Source: an uncultured Johnsonella sp. (GTDB lineage: Bacteria; Bacillota; Clostridia; Lachnospirales; Lachnospiraceae). Taken from it: a stretch of 18,851 nucleotides of DNA. Below are positions 7,568 through 14,004 of the stretch, piece after piece. Under the pieces are notes generated by a model. The model did not search any database. It saw only the letters and a program-made list of their open reading frames with translations, and was not told the origin of the DNA. Where the stretch lies: assembly GCA_905373785.1 (NCBI GenBank), contig CAJPUK010000031.1, positions 1-18,851 of the forward strand. Reading direction: 5' to 3'. Every line of letters begins with the position of its first letter. Within the stretch, counting starts at the first letter, position 1. Both the position numbers and the translations under genes were made by a program.

Positions 7568-7923
7568 GCCTAAGAATTTGTACTTACTCAATGCTTTTTA
7601 AGCTGATTGCTTTACCCTACCTGCACTGTAATATTTTGACAAATAAATTTATTTTTTATAAGTTTTATTATTAGTATTCTTGGGCTTAAGCTGCTATAAT
7701 AAAGCCTATACTTTTTTAAATCCATATTAAAGTGTAGGTAATTTAACAAAAATTTATGATTATAAATTATATAAATATTTGTAACGGATAAGTTGCTTAA
7801 TTCTTCTTTCTAAAATATCAAAGAATGTATATTTCAGAATAACAATAATGGCTTAATATATATTCGGCAAAACCGTTACAATATTTTCAAAGTAAATTAA
7901 ATCCAGGATAAGGAGTAATGTTT
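7568..7923. other. 356-base intergenic region before pyrC
   Basis: No gene was seen. TTGACA (7636-7641) has only a TATAAG at 15-base spacing (7657-7662), a weak promoter candidate for pyrC. A hairpin of 10 pairs with one G-T (7705-7714 with 7729-7738) and the longer inverted repeat at 7774-7885 follow, so the pyrC leader would be long and structured. No clear terminator follows the ATPase gene. Confidence 0.5.
7774..7885. repeat. Inverted repeat of about 112 bp upstream of pyrC
   Basis: AATATTTGTAACGG (7774-7787) is mirrored by CCGTTACAATATT (7873-7885), differing by one inserted T. Inside is a short stem TTCTTT/AAAGAA. It could be a small palindromic element or part of the pyrC leader. No similarity to the termini of the elements after pyrC and mtaB is apparent. 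Confidence 0.5.
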
Positions 7924-9219
7924 ATGTTAATGCTTAAAGCCGCCAGGCTAATAGATCCTGCCAGCAGGACAGATGATGTGAAAGACATACTTATTGCAGA
8001 GAGAAAGATTATTAAAATATCTGATAATCTGGATCTTGAAGCAGATATGATAGCCAGAGCCAAGGGCGAACGTTTAGAGATAATAGATTGTTCGGGTTTG
8101 GTTGCGGCTCCGGGACTTATTGACAGCCATGTACATATGAGAGATCCGGGTTTTTGCTATAAAGAAGATGTGAATTCGGCTGCTGAAGCGGCAAAAGCCG
8201 GAGGATTTACAACTATAATAGGCATGGCAAATACCAAGCCGAGCCTTGATAACAAAGAGGCTATACTTGAAGTTATAAAAAAGGGAAGAAGAACCGGAAT
8301 AAGAGTGAGAACTTGTGCAAATATAACCAAGTTTATGAGGGGCGAAGAGCTTGTCAATATGAGGGAGCTTAGAGAGGCGGGAGTTGTAGGATTTACGGAT
8401 GACGGACTGCCGCTGACTGATTCGGAACTTGTAAAAGAAGCGATGAGACAGGCCAGAATACTTAAGATGCCATTGGCATTTCATGAAGAAGATCCAAGAT
8501 ATGTAACTGAAGCAGGAGTTAATGCAGGAGCGGTGGCTATTGAACTTGGTCTTACCGGAGCTGACAGAGCAGCCGAGATCATGATGGTTGAAAGAGACTG
8601 TAAGATAGCTTTACAAACCGGAGCCAGTATTTGTATACAGCATGTAAGTGCCAAGGAAACAGTGGATTGGGTTAGAAGGGCTAAAAGACAGGGGGCGAGG
8701 GTTCATGCCGAGGCCAGTCCGCATCATTTCAGTCTGACTGAAGATGCGGTACTTAAATACGGTACCCTGGCAAAGGTCAACCCGCCTATAAGGCTTGAAG
8801 AAGACAGGCTTGCTATAATAGAAGGATTAAAAGACGGTACTATAGATATAATAGCAACGGATCATGCACCACACAGTAAAGAAGAAAAAGCAAGGGATTT
8901 TACCGAGGCGCCAAGCGGCATGATAGGGCTTGAGACTTCTCTCTCACTTGGAATTATGAACTTGGTTGATACAGGCTATCTCAAATTAAGTCAGCTTATA
9001 AATTGTATGACCTATGCACCTTCACTGCTTTATAATTTAGAGGGTGGAGCGGTAAAGGAAGACGGGGTAGCTGATGTGGTAGTATTTGACCCCAATGCAT
9101 ATTGGATATATGATAAGCCAAGGAGTAAGTCATCAAACAGTCCTTGGCTGGGAACTAAACTAAAGGGCAAGGTACTGCTGACAATTTGTGACGGTATTAT
9201 AGTATATGACGCAAGGTAA
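7924..9219 (+). CDS. pyrC: Dihydroorotase
   Basis: This 431-residue class I dihydroorotase interconverts carbamoyl-aspartate and dihydroorotate, the third step of pyrimidine synthesis, in the cytoplasm. Motifs include the metal site 'DSHVHMRDPG' (His69, His71, Arg73) and 'MANTKP'. 'FTDDG' (Asp159/160) lies at the position typical of class I enzymes. Also present are 'IQHVSAKE' (His240), 'ASPHHF', 'KVNPPIR' and 'ATDHAPHSKEEK' with the catalytic Asp313. The start was set at the ATG at 7924, 8 bases after AAGGAG. An in-frame ATG at 7918 is only 2 bases from that site. No other pyr gene is adjacent. A PyrR-type leader was looked for and not recognised. An inverted-repeat element follows the gene. 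Confidence 0.96.
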   Translation: MLMLKAARLIDPASRTDDVKDILIAERKIIKISDNLDLEADMIARAKGERLEIIDCSGLVAAPGLIDSHVHMRDPGFCYKEDVNSAAEAAKAGGFTTIIGMANTKPSLDNKEAILEVIKKGRRTGIRVRTCANITKFMRGEELVNMRELREAGVVGFTDDGLPLTDSELVKEAMRQARILKMPLAFHEEDPRYVTEAGVNAGAVAIELGLTGADRAAEIMMVERDCKIALQTGASICIQHVSAKETVDWVRRAKRQGARVHAEASPHHFSLTEDAVLKYGTLAKVNPPIRLEEDRLAIIEGLKDGTIDIIATDHAPHSKEEKARDFTEAPSGMIGLETSLSLGIMNLVDTGYLKLSQLINCMTYAPSLLYNLEGGAVKEDGVADVVVFDPNAYWIYDKPRSKSSNSPWLGTKLKGKVLLTICDGIIVYDAR

Positions 9220-9282
9220 GTGGCTTGTGCTGTGTGCTTGGTATGTGAGCAAGCTATGATCATTAAAGAATTGATGAATGTA

Positions 9283-9442
9283 CACAACATAGACAATTAA
9301 ACATATCTTTCGAGGACAATCAAAGACCTCCGGTACTTGCTTTACCGATTCGCAAGGCGAAGGGAAAGCTTAGTACCGCTGCGAGGCTTTGGTTAAGGGA
9401 GCGTGTCCGAGAAAGATACGGTTTGTAGTTGTCTATGTTGTG
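9283..9442. mobile_element. MITE-like inverted-repeat element, copy 1
   Basis: This is a 160-bp long imperfect palindrome. Terminal arms CACAACATAGACAA (9283-9296) and TTGTCTATGTTGTG (9429-9442) are perfectly complementary over 14 bp. Further pairing blocks are nested inside: ATCTTTC with GAAAGAT, GGACA with TGTCC, CAAAG with CTTTG, CGGTACT with AGTACCG, and an apical TTCGC with GCGAA. It encodes no protein. Its ends share AACATA(G/A)ACAATTA with the element after mtaB. It lies between pyrC and mtaB and is followed by TTTTT, so it could also terminate pyrC transcription. 'MITE-like' describes its structure; no parent transposon is visible. Confidence 0.6.
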
Positions 9443-9609
9443 GGACTTTTTAGCAACTCATTTTAGCTATTTAGCCCCCTCAACATAGAAAGCCATAGCA
9501 GAATACGAGTAATAATTTGTAATTGTCCATATTGTGTGGCTTTGCAGTGCTGCACTTTAACTATCCGTCCCCACCAACATACTAACCCGCTGCAGAATAG
9601 GAGTATTGA
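9422..9609. repeat. Tandem duplication, two units of 94 bp
   Basis: Units 9422-9515 and 9516-9609 align without gaps. A hand count gives about 65 of 94 identical bases. The best-conserved blocks are TTTGTA(G/A)TTGTC at the start, AACATA in the middle and GCAGAATA(C/G)GAGTA at the end. Unit 1 begins inside the right arm of the inverted-repeat element. Unit 2 ends with the AGGAG ribosome-binding site of mtaB, so the duplicated part is the mtaB leader. Confidence 0.65.
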
Positions 9610-9612
9610 ATT

Positions 9613-10941
9613 TTGAAGAAGGTTGCATTTCATACCTTAGGTTGTAAAGTAAATATATATGAAACAGAAGCTATGCAAGAGCTTATGCAAAGAGCCGGCT
9701 ACAGCATAGTTGATTTTAATGATAAGGCTGACATTTACGTCGTAAATACCTGCTCCGTTACCAATATGGCAGACAGGAAATCAAGACAGATGTTGCATAA
9801 GGCTAAAAAAGATAATCCCGAGGCTATAGTAGTCGCAGTCGGCTGCTATGTGCAGGCAGCTGCAAAGTCGATAAAACAGGACGAGAAAATAGACATTATC
9901 ATAGGCAATAATATGAAGAATAAGATTGCCGATATTATAAATAATTATTATGAACATCAGGATCCGGATATTGTCGATATATCCGGTGATTTTGTGTTAG
10001 ATATAAGTAAAATCAAGGAATATGAAGAGTTTAGAGTACTTAAACATAAGGAGCATACCAGAGCCTTTATAAAAATACAAGACGGCTGTAATCAATTTTG
10101 TTCTTATTGCATTATACCCTATACAAGGGGCAGAGTAAGGAGCAGAAGTATAGAAGAGATAGAAAAAGAAGTAAGAGAGCTGGTAAATGTAGGCTATAAG
10201 GAAGTGGTGCTTACCGGCATACATATATCTTCTTACGGATTGGATTTTGAAGAACCGATAGAGTTGATAGAATTGGTGGAAAGGGTTGCCAAGATAGAAG
10301 GAGTTAAGAGACTTAGGATAAGTTCCCTGGAGCCCAGGGTGGTTACTGAGGAGTTTGTAAAAAGACTTTCAAAACTTGAAAACTTCTGTCCGCATTTTCA
10401 TCTTTCTCTACAAAGCGGCTCAGATTCCACATTAAAAGCTATGTCCAGAAGATACAATGCCTTTGAATTTAAAGAGGGTGTAAGGCTTATAAGAAAATAC
10501 TTTAATATGCCGGCACTTACTACGGATATTATAGCCGGCTTTCCAAGTGAAACGGAAGACGATTTTATAGAATCCCTTGAGTATATCAAAGCTATAGAAT
10601 TTTTTGAACTTCACGTATTTCCGTATTCCAAACGTGAAGGTACTAAGGCGGCTGCTATGAAAGAAACCCTGGGCAATAAGGATAAGACAAGGAGAGTTAA
10701 TCTTTTACTTGTTATGCAAAAGCCTATAACAAGAAAGTTTTTGGAGGCAAAGCTTGGCTGTGAGGTAGAGGTGCTTATAGAAGGTGAATTTGAGCATGAA
10801 GGTGAAAGATACATCCTCGGTCACAGCAAAGAGTATATCAAGGTGGCATTGCCATATATAAAGGCGGCAAGAAATACTATTATCAATGCCGAACTTAAGT
10901 CCTTTATACAAGATGATATTATATTGGCAGAGCGGCTGTAG
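9613..10941 (+). CDS. mtaB: tRNA t6A37 methylthiotransferase
   Basis: This 442-residue radical-SAM enzyme adds a methylthio group to N6-threonylcarbamoyladenosine at position 37 of tRNAs that read ANN codons. The N-terminal domain has the three cluster cysteines Cys11 (HTLGCKVN), Cys47 (VNTCSV) and Cys78 (VGCY). The radical-SAM motif CNQFCSYC (Cys159, Cys163, Cys166) follows, with 'IIPYTRGRVRSR'. A TRAM-like tail starts at about residue 370. 'HTLGCKVN' and the length favour MtaB (YqeV) over MiaB or RimO. Translation starts at TTG (9613), 9 bases after AGGAG (9599-9603). No in-frame ATG is nearby before the essential first Cys motif. The start lies directly after the 94-bp tandem duplication, and the gene is followed by a second inverted-repeat element. 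Confidence 0.93.
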   Translation: MKKVAFHTLGCKVNIYETEAMQELMQRAGYSIVDFNDKADIYVVNTCSVTNMADRKSRQMLHKAKKDNPEAIVVAVGCYVQAAAKSIKQDEKIDIIIGNNMKNKIADIINNYYEHQDPDIVDISGDFVLDISKIKEYEEFRVLKHKEHTRAFIKIQDGCNQFCSYCIIPYTRGRVRSRSIEEIEKEVRELVNVGYKEVVLTGIHISSYGLDFEEPIELIELVERVAKIEGVKRLRISSLEPRVVTEEFVKRLSKLENFCPHFHLSLQSGSDSTLKAMSRRYNAFEFKEGVRLIRKYFNMPALTTDIIAGFPSETEDDFIESLEYIKAIEFFELHVFPYSKREGTKAAAMKETLGNKDKTRRVNLLLVMQKPITRKFLEAKLGCEVEVLIEGEFEHEGERYILGHSKEYIKVALPYIKAARNTIINAELKSFIQDDIILAERL

Positions 10942-10963
10942 TGCTTTACTTATGATGATGTTA

Positions 10964-11158
10964 GGGAGTTAGTAACATAAACAATTAGGCAGCAATAATT
11001 AACAGAAACACTCCCTATTTCAATCATACTCGCAGTACTGTTAATAAAGTTCCGCAGTCTGTGTGAATTTGTCGAAGCTTTGAGAAAGGGTTGCTAGTAT
11101 GATTGAATTATACGGAGTTTTTTATAAACCATTAGCATTGTTTATGTTGTCAACTCCC
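10964..11158. mobile_element. MITE-like inverted-repeat element, copy 2
   Basis: This is a 195-bp imperfect palindrome filling most of the mtaB-pnuC gap. The outer arms are GGGAGTT + ACATAAACAAT (10964-10985) against ATTGTTTATGT + AACTCCC (11137-11158). An inner stem, TTCAATCATACT (11019-11030) with AGTATGATTGAA (11096-11107), is perfect over 12 bp and is followed by GGAGTTTTTT, so it may terminate mtaB on the + strand. The terminal AACATAAACAATTA matches copy 1 at 13 of 14 bases, while the interiors differ. It has no coding capacity. Confidence 0.55.
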
Positions 11159-11202
11159 CGATAAACCATCATTTAAAGAACAATAAGCAAGAACTCCATC
11201 TA

Positions 11203-11982
11203 TTACAGTATACCGGTATCCGGCTTCTCTCCCTTATGTTCCTTTATATACTTAGTCCACTTTATATAACCGTAGATTGAATTGGTCAGATATCCGGCTT
11301 TTAAGATAAGAAGTATAAACTGACCTGAGAGTATATTTATAATAGCCTCTATTATACTGTCCAGTATCCAAGCGATCCATTGCTCACGCAAACGCAAAAG
11401 TATAAAGATTCCGTTTGCCATACCTACCGCACTTACCAAAGCATCAAGATAGTTTACCCATGTTTCTAAGTTCCTATTGCCGCCAAAAAGCTCGGTTTGA
11501 ACATTTATTTTTGACATAATTGTACCTACCACTACAGTCCATACTATAATGGCTGCAATTATTCCAACCTCTGCCCAGCCGGAAAGTTTTCTTACCTTTG
11601 TAAGATCTTCTTCTTTCTTATCCGGATGCTTATGCCAATTGATAAAGCTTATTATGTCTATAGGTATCCAAAAAAGCAAAGTAACGCTCAAGGTTGCAAA
11701 TCTGAACATCAAAACTATAGGAATCAATATTTCCGTAAGTTCCACTCCGAGTGACACTATAAAATTCCATTTTGACTGCTTTGATATAAGAAGTTCACAT
11801 AAAATATTAAGAAAAATATTTAATAAATACAGGGTAGCAATAATTCCACCGTTAACTCCGTTAATATCTTCTTCGGGAAATAAAATAGCAAATATTACAG
11901 ATAAAGTTAAAATGCTGAAAAACCAACACTTTTCATAAGTGGTAAAGTAATTCCACAATTCTCTTGTTCTTAGTTTAAACAT
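11203..11982 (-). CDS. pnuC: PnuC-type nicotinamide riboside transporter
   Basis: This 259-residue membrane protein has about seven hydrophobic segments. The C-terminal half carries the family features I recognise: 'SAVGMANGIFILLRLREQWIAWIL' and 'TNSIYGYIKWTKYIKEHK', the aromatic-rich end typical of PnuC. PnuC carries nicotinamide riboside across the membrane by facilitated diffusion, supplying NAD synthesis. Residues 1-25 form a soluble N-terminal extension (FKLRTRELWNYFTTYEKCW) common in Firmicute members. The ribosome-binding site is AGGAG about 11 bases upstream, or the nearer AGGGG. The gene stands alone, with its own promoter region at about 12040. No NAD salvage gene is adjacent in the window. 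Confidence 0.9.
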   Translation of the reverse strand: MFKLRTRELWNYFTTYEKCWFFSILTLSVIFAILFPEEDINGVNGGIIATLYLLNIFLNILCELLISKQSKWNFIVSLGVELTEILIPIVLMFRFATLSVTLLFWIPIDIISFINWHKHPDKKEEDLTKVRKLSGWAEVGIIAAIIVWTVVVGTIMSKINVQTELFGGNRNLETWVNYLDALVSAVGMANGIFILLRLREQWIAWILDSIIEAIINILSGQFILLILKAGYLTNSIYGYIKWTKYIKEHKGEKPDTGIL

Positions 11983-12035
11983 CCCCTAATCTTCTCCTGT
12001 TTATCTTTTATTTTTTAAGTTCTACAGGAAAGATT

Positions 12036-12052
12036 ATTATAGTAACTACTAT
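12036..12052 (-). promoter_or_regulatory. pnuC promoter -10 box overlapped by a palindrome
   Basis: On the minus strand TATAAT (12041-12036) precedes pnuC by about 54 bases. The perfect palindrome ATAGTAGTTACTAT (12052-12039) overlaps it, as an operator would. No good -35 box is seen at 17 bases, which fits a regulated promoter. A niacin-responsive repressor is one possibility, but that is only inference from the gene. Confidence 0.35.
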
Positions 12053-12096
12053 CAGTTAGAGAGTATTTTTTACTATATCCGTTAAATATGCAATAT

Positions 12097-12146
12097 AAAA
12101 GACTTTCCTAAGAACTTTAGCATTAAAATTCTTAAGAAAGCCTTTT
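12097..12146 (-). terminator. Imperfect 20-bp stem, terminator-like on both strands
   Basis: AAAAG-CTTTC-TAAGAA-TTT blocks (12097-12117) pair with AAA-TTCTTA-GAAAG-CTTTT (12126-12146), with two mismatches and a short bulge. On the minus strand, the direction of neighbouring genes, TTTTATATT follows. It would insulate pnuC from transcription coming from tuf. The + strand also carries TTTTT after the stem. Confidence 0.5.
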
Positions 12147-12210
12147 AGTTTTTAAATATATCAAGCTAAATCGGCTTATTAAATTCTCTTGAATTTTCAG
12201 CATTGTCCTT

Positions 12211-12250
12211 TATTTTAAGAAAGCAACTAAAAAGACGCTTTCTTAAAATA
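12211..12250. repeat. Perfect 14-bp hairpin sharing a core with the neighbouring stem
   Basis: TATTTTAAGAAAGC (12211-12224) and GCTTTCTTAAAATA (12237-12250) are fully complementary around a 12-base loop. No T-run follows on either strand. The core TTAAGAAAGC also occurs at 12132-12141 inside the neighbouring stem, so the two structures look related. Confidence 0.55.
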
Positions 12251-12435
12251 TAATTAACTAAACACGAATTTACCGCAGTATTCCGCCCCGTTGACATTTA
12301 GACTGATAATATAAATATTTCAGCACTTCACAATTTGTACAGAATGCTAATCAGCCTAAATATACTTAAGTCGTTACGCAGAACACCGCTTGCTTTATAA
12401 ATCCCATGCCAAGAACACCTTAACAGGCATCCATA

Positions 12436-12564
12436 TTAATTAATATCGGACAATACTAAAGGAGGCTTCTGCTTTGATGCACTAAGCCAATTTTTATCTG
12501 TAATAGTATTATATAAGCTATATTCCACTACCACTGCTTTAGATAAAAAGCTTATATGCATCAT
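12436..12564 (-). CDS. Possible small protein gene, 42 codons
   Basis: On the minus strand AAAGGAGG (12582-12575) is followed 10 bases later by ATG ATG (12564 and 12561) and an open frame of 42 codons ending TAA at 12436. The same ribosome-binding site strength and a 10-base spacing are seen at rpsL. The product would begin MMHISFLSKAVVVEYSLY and end VLSDIN. It has no signal peptide or domain I recognise. It lies about 105 bases downstream of tuf, beyond the tuf terminator, and entirely within or beside a palindrome whose outer arms pair the ribosome-binding site with CCTCCTTT near the end of the gene. It may be a chance frame in a structured element. Confidence 0.3.
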   Translation of the reverse strand: MMHISFLSKAVVVEYSLYNTITDKNWLSASKQKPPLVLSDIN

Positions 12565-12582
12565 CGCACTTATACCTCCTTT
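12458..12582. repeat. 125-bp palindromic element that sequesters a ribosome-binding site
   Basis: The outer arms AAAGGAGG (12458-12465) and CCTCCTTT (12575-12582) are perfectly complementary. Inside are GATGCA/TGCATC (12476-12481 with 12557-12562), TAAGC/GCTTA, and TTTTTATCT/AGATAAAAA (12491-12499 with 12541-12549). Because of the symmetry, both strands carry an AAAGGAGG. Its termini do not resemble those of the elements after pyrC and mtaB. Confidence 0.55.
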
Positions 12583-12611
12583 TATTTTAACTTACTGATG
12601 ATTTTTATTTA

Positions 12612-12640
12612 TAAAAGGTAAATCTAAACCTTTTTTAATT
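12612..12640 (-). terminator. Terminator of the str operon after tuf
   Basis: A 7-bp stem AAAAGGT/ACCTTTT (12613-12619 with 12628-12634) with an 8-base loop lies about 35 bases after the tuf stop. On the minus strand the stem ends in TTTTATA. On the + strand it is followed by a better T-run, so it may work in both directions. Confidence 0.5.
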
Positions 12641-12669
12641 CGCAAACTCTAATTGTATAAACAAAAAGA

Positions 12670-13869
12670 TTACTCTATAATCTTAGCAACTCTTCCTGAA
12701 CCTACTGTTCTACCACCCTCACGGATAGCGAAACGAAGACCCTGCTCACAAGCAACCGGATGAATAAGCTCTATAGTCATTTCTACGTTGTCACCCGGCA
12801 TACACATCTCTGTTCCTGCAGGTAACTCACAAACACCTGTGATGTCTGTTGTTCTGAAGTAGAACTGTGGACGATAGTTATTGAAGAATGGTGTATGACG
12901 TCCACCTTCTTCCTTGGTTAATACGTAAACCTGTGCTGTGAACTTCTTATGGCAGGTAACTGTACCCGGCTTAGCAAGAACCTGTCCACGCTCTATCTCT
13001 GTTCTCTGAATACCACGAAGAAGTGCTCCGATGTTATCACCTGCCTGAGCCTGATCAAGAAGCTTTCTGAACATCTCTATACCTGTAACAACTGTCTTCT
13101 TAACGTCCTCACGAATACCTAAGATCTCAACCTCTGAGTTGATTACCAATGTACCTCTCTCAACACGTCCTGTCGCAACAGTACCACGTCCTGTAATTGT
13201 GAATACGTCCTCTATCGGCATAAGGAATGGCTTATCAACATCTCTGTCAGGATTTGGAATGTATGAGTCAACCGCATCCATAAGTTCCATGATCTTGTCT
13301 GCCCATGGTCCGTTAGGATCGTTAAGTGCCTGAAGAGCTGAACCTTGGATAACAGGAATGTCGTCACCCGGGAACTCATACTCTGAAAGAAGCTCTCTGA
13401 TTTCCATTTCTACAAGCTCTAAAAGCTCTGCATCATCAACCATATCGCACTTGTTCATAAATACTACGATATAAGGAACACCTACTTGACGAGAAAGAAG
13501 GATATGCTCTCTTGTCTGTGCCATAACTCCGTCAGTTGCAGCAACAACCAGGATAGCTCCGTCCATCTGTGCAGCACCTGTGATCATGTTCTTTACATAG
13601 TCAGCGTGTCCCGGACAGTCAACGTGTGCATAGTGTCTTTTAGCAGTCTCATACTCAACGTGAGATGTGGAAATTGTGATACCTCTCTCCTTCTCTTCCG
13701 GAGCCTTGTCGATCTTATCGAAATCTACAACCTTGTTGGTATCTGATGGTAACTTTGTAGCTAAAACCTTGGTAATAGCAGCTGTAAGTGTTGTCTTACC
13801 ATGGTCAACGTGTCCTATAGTACCAATGTTAGCATGAGGCTTGTTTCTATCAAATTTTGCTTTTGCCAT
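12670..13869 (-). CDS. tuf: Elongation factor Tu
   Basis: This 399-residue GTPase delivers aminoacyl-tRNA to the ribosome. G1 is GHVDHGKT (19-26) and switch I contains ERGITI (Thr65). G3 is DCPGH (84-88) and G4 is NKCD (139-142). Domains 2 and 3 follow from about residue 210, with 'GRGTVATGRVERG' and a normal C-terminal end 'GRVAKIIE'. The start MAKAKFDRN at 13869 was chosen because AAGGAGG lies 9 bases upstream. A longer frame to 13902 would run over that site. It is the last gene of the str operon, 135 bases after fusA, a gap with its own candidate promoter. The length is typical for the family. Confidence 0.98.
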   Translation of the reverse strand: MAKAKFDRNKPHANIGTIGHVDHGKTTLTAAITKVLATKLPSDTNKVVDFDKIDKAPEEKERGITISTSHVEYETAKRHYAHVDCPGHADYVKNMITGAAQMDGAILVVAATDGVMAQTREHILLSRQVGVPYIVVFMNKCDMVDDAELLELVEMEIRELLSEYEFPGDDIPVIQGSALQALNDPNGPWADKIMELMDAVDSYIPNPDRDVDKPFLMPIEDVFTITGRGTVATGRVERGTLVINSEVEILGIREDVKKTVVTGIEMFRKLLDQAQAGDNIGALLRGIQRTEIERGQVLAKPGTVTCHKKFTAQVYVLTKEEGGRHTPFFNNYRPQFYFRTTDITGVCELPAGTEMCMPGDNVEMTIELIHPVACEQGLRFAIREGGRTVGSGRVAKIIE

Positions 13870-13889
13870 TTCAAAAATCCTCCTTAAAT

Positions 13890-13955
13890 ATGTGCCTTGC
13901 ACATCTAAATTTTATAGTTGAAACTCATTATATAATAAATATATCTTATTAGCAA
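13890..13955 (-). promoter_or_regulatory. Internal promoter and leader hairpin before tuf
   Basis: On the minus strand TTGCTA (13955-13950) and TATAAT (13932-13927) are 17 bases apart in the fusA-tuf gap. Transcription would start near 13920. A perfect small hairpin, ATGTGC-aag-GCACAT (13904-13890), lies in the leader just before the ribosome-binding site. An extra promoter would let EF-Tu exceed the other products of the operon. Confidence 0.55.
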
Positions 13956-14004
13956 TAATCTATTAAAGTTTAAATCACAGCTATTTTTCTGATTATAAAA
14001 GGTA

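Larger units (their letters stand above)
11983..12669. other. 687-base region between tuf and pnuC, dense in palindromes
   Basis: This long gap holds, from pnuC towards tuf: the pnuC leader and -10 box, a 20-bp imperfect terminator-like hairpin (12097-12146), a 14-bp perfect hairpin (12211-12250), and an AT-rich stretch with nothing recognised (12251-12435). A 125-bp palindromic element containing a possible small gene (12436-12582) and the tuf terminator (12613-12640) complete it. No tRNA was found. Confidence 0.6.

Noticed and set aside
9283..9442. Known riboswitch or tRNA-like structure after pyrC
   Set aside because: It is structured, but it matches no tRNA, T-box or riboswitch core I know. 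It lies downstream of one gene and shares termini with a second element, so a palindromic element explains it better.
11549..11938. 129-codon open frame on the + strand
   Set aside because: It lies wholly inside pnuC on the opposite strand, has no ribosome-binding site, and its sequence is a shadow of the PnuC coding frame.
11983..12100. NAD+-sensing riboswitch before pnuC
   Set aside because: I could not recognise a known NAD riboswitch consensus by eye. A covariance search would be decisive. The palindrome there overlaps the -10 box, which suits an operator better.
12292..12320. TTGACA near 12293 as a + strand promoter
   Set aside because: No acceptable -10 at 16-18 bases (AATATT only), and no + strand gene follows.
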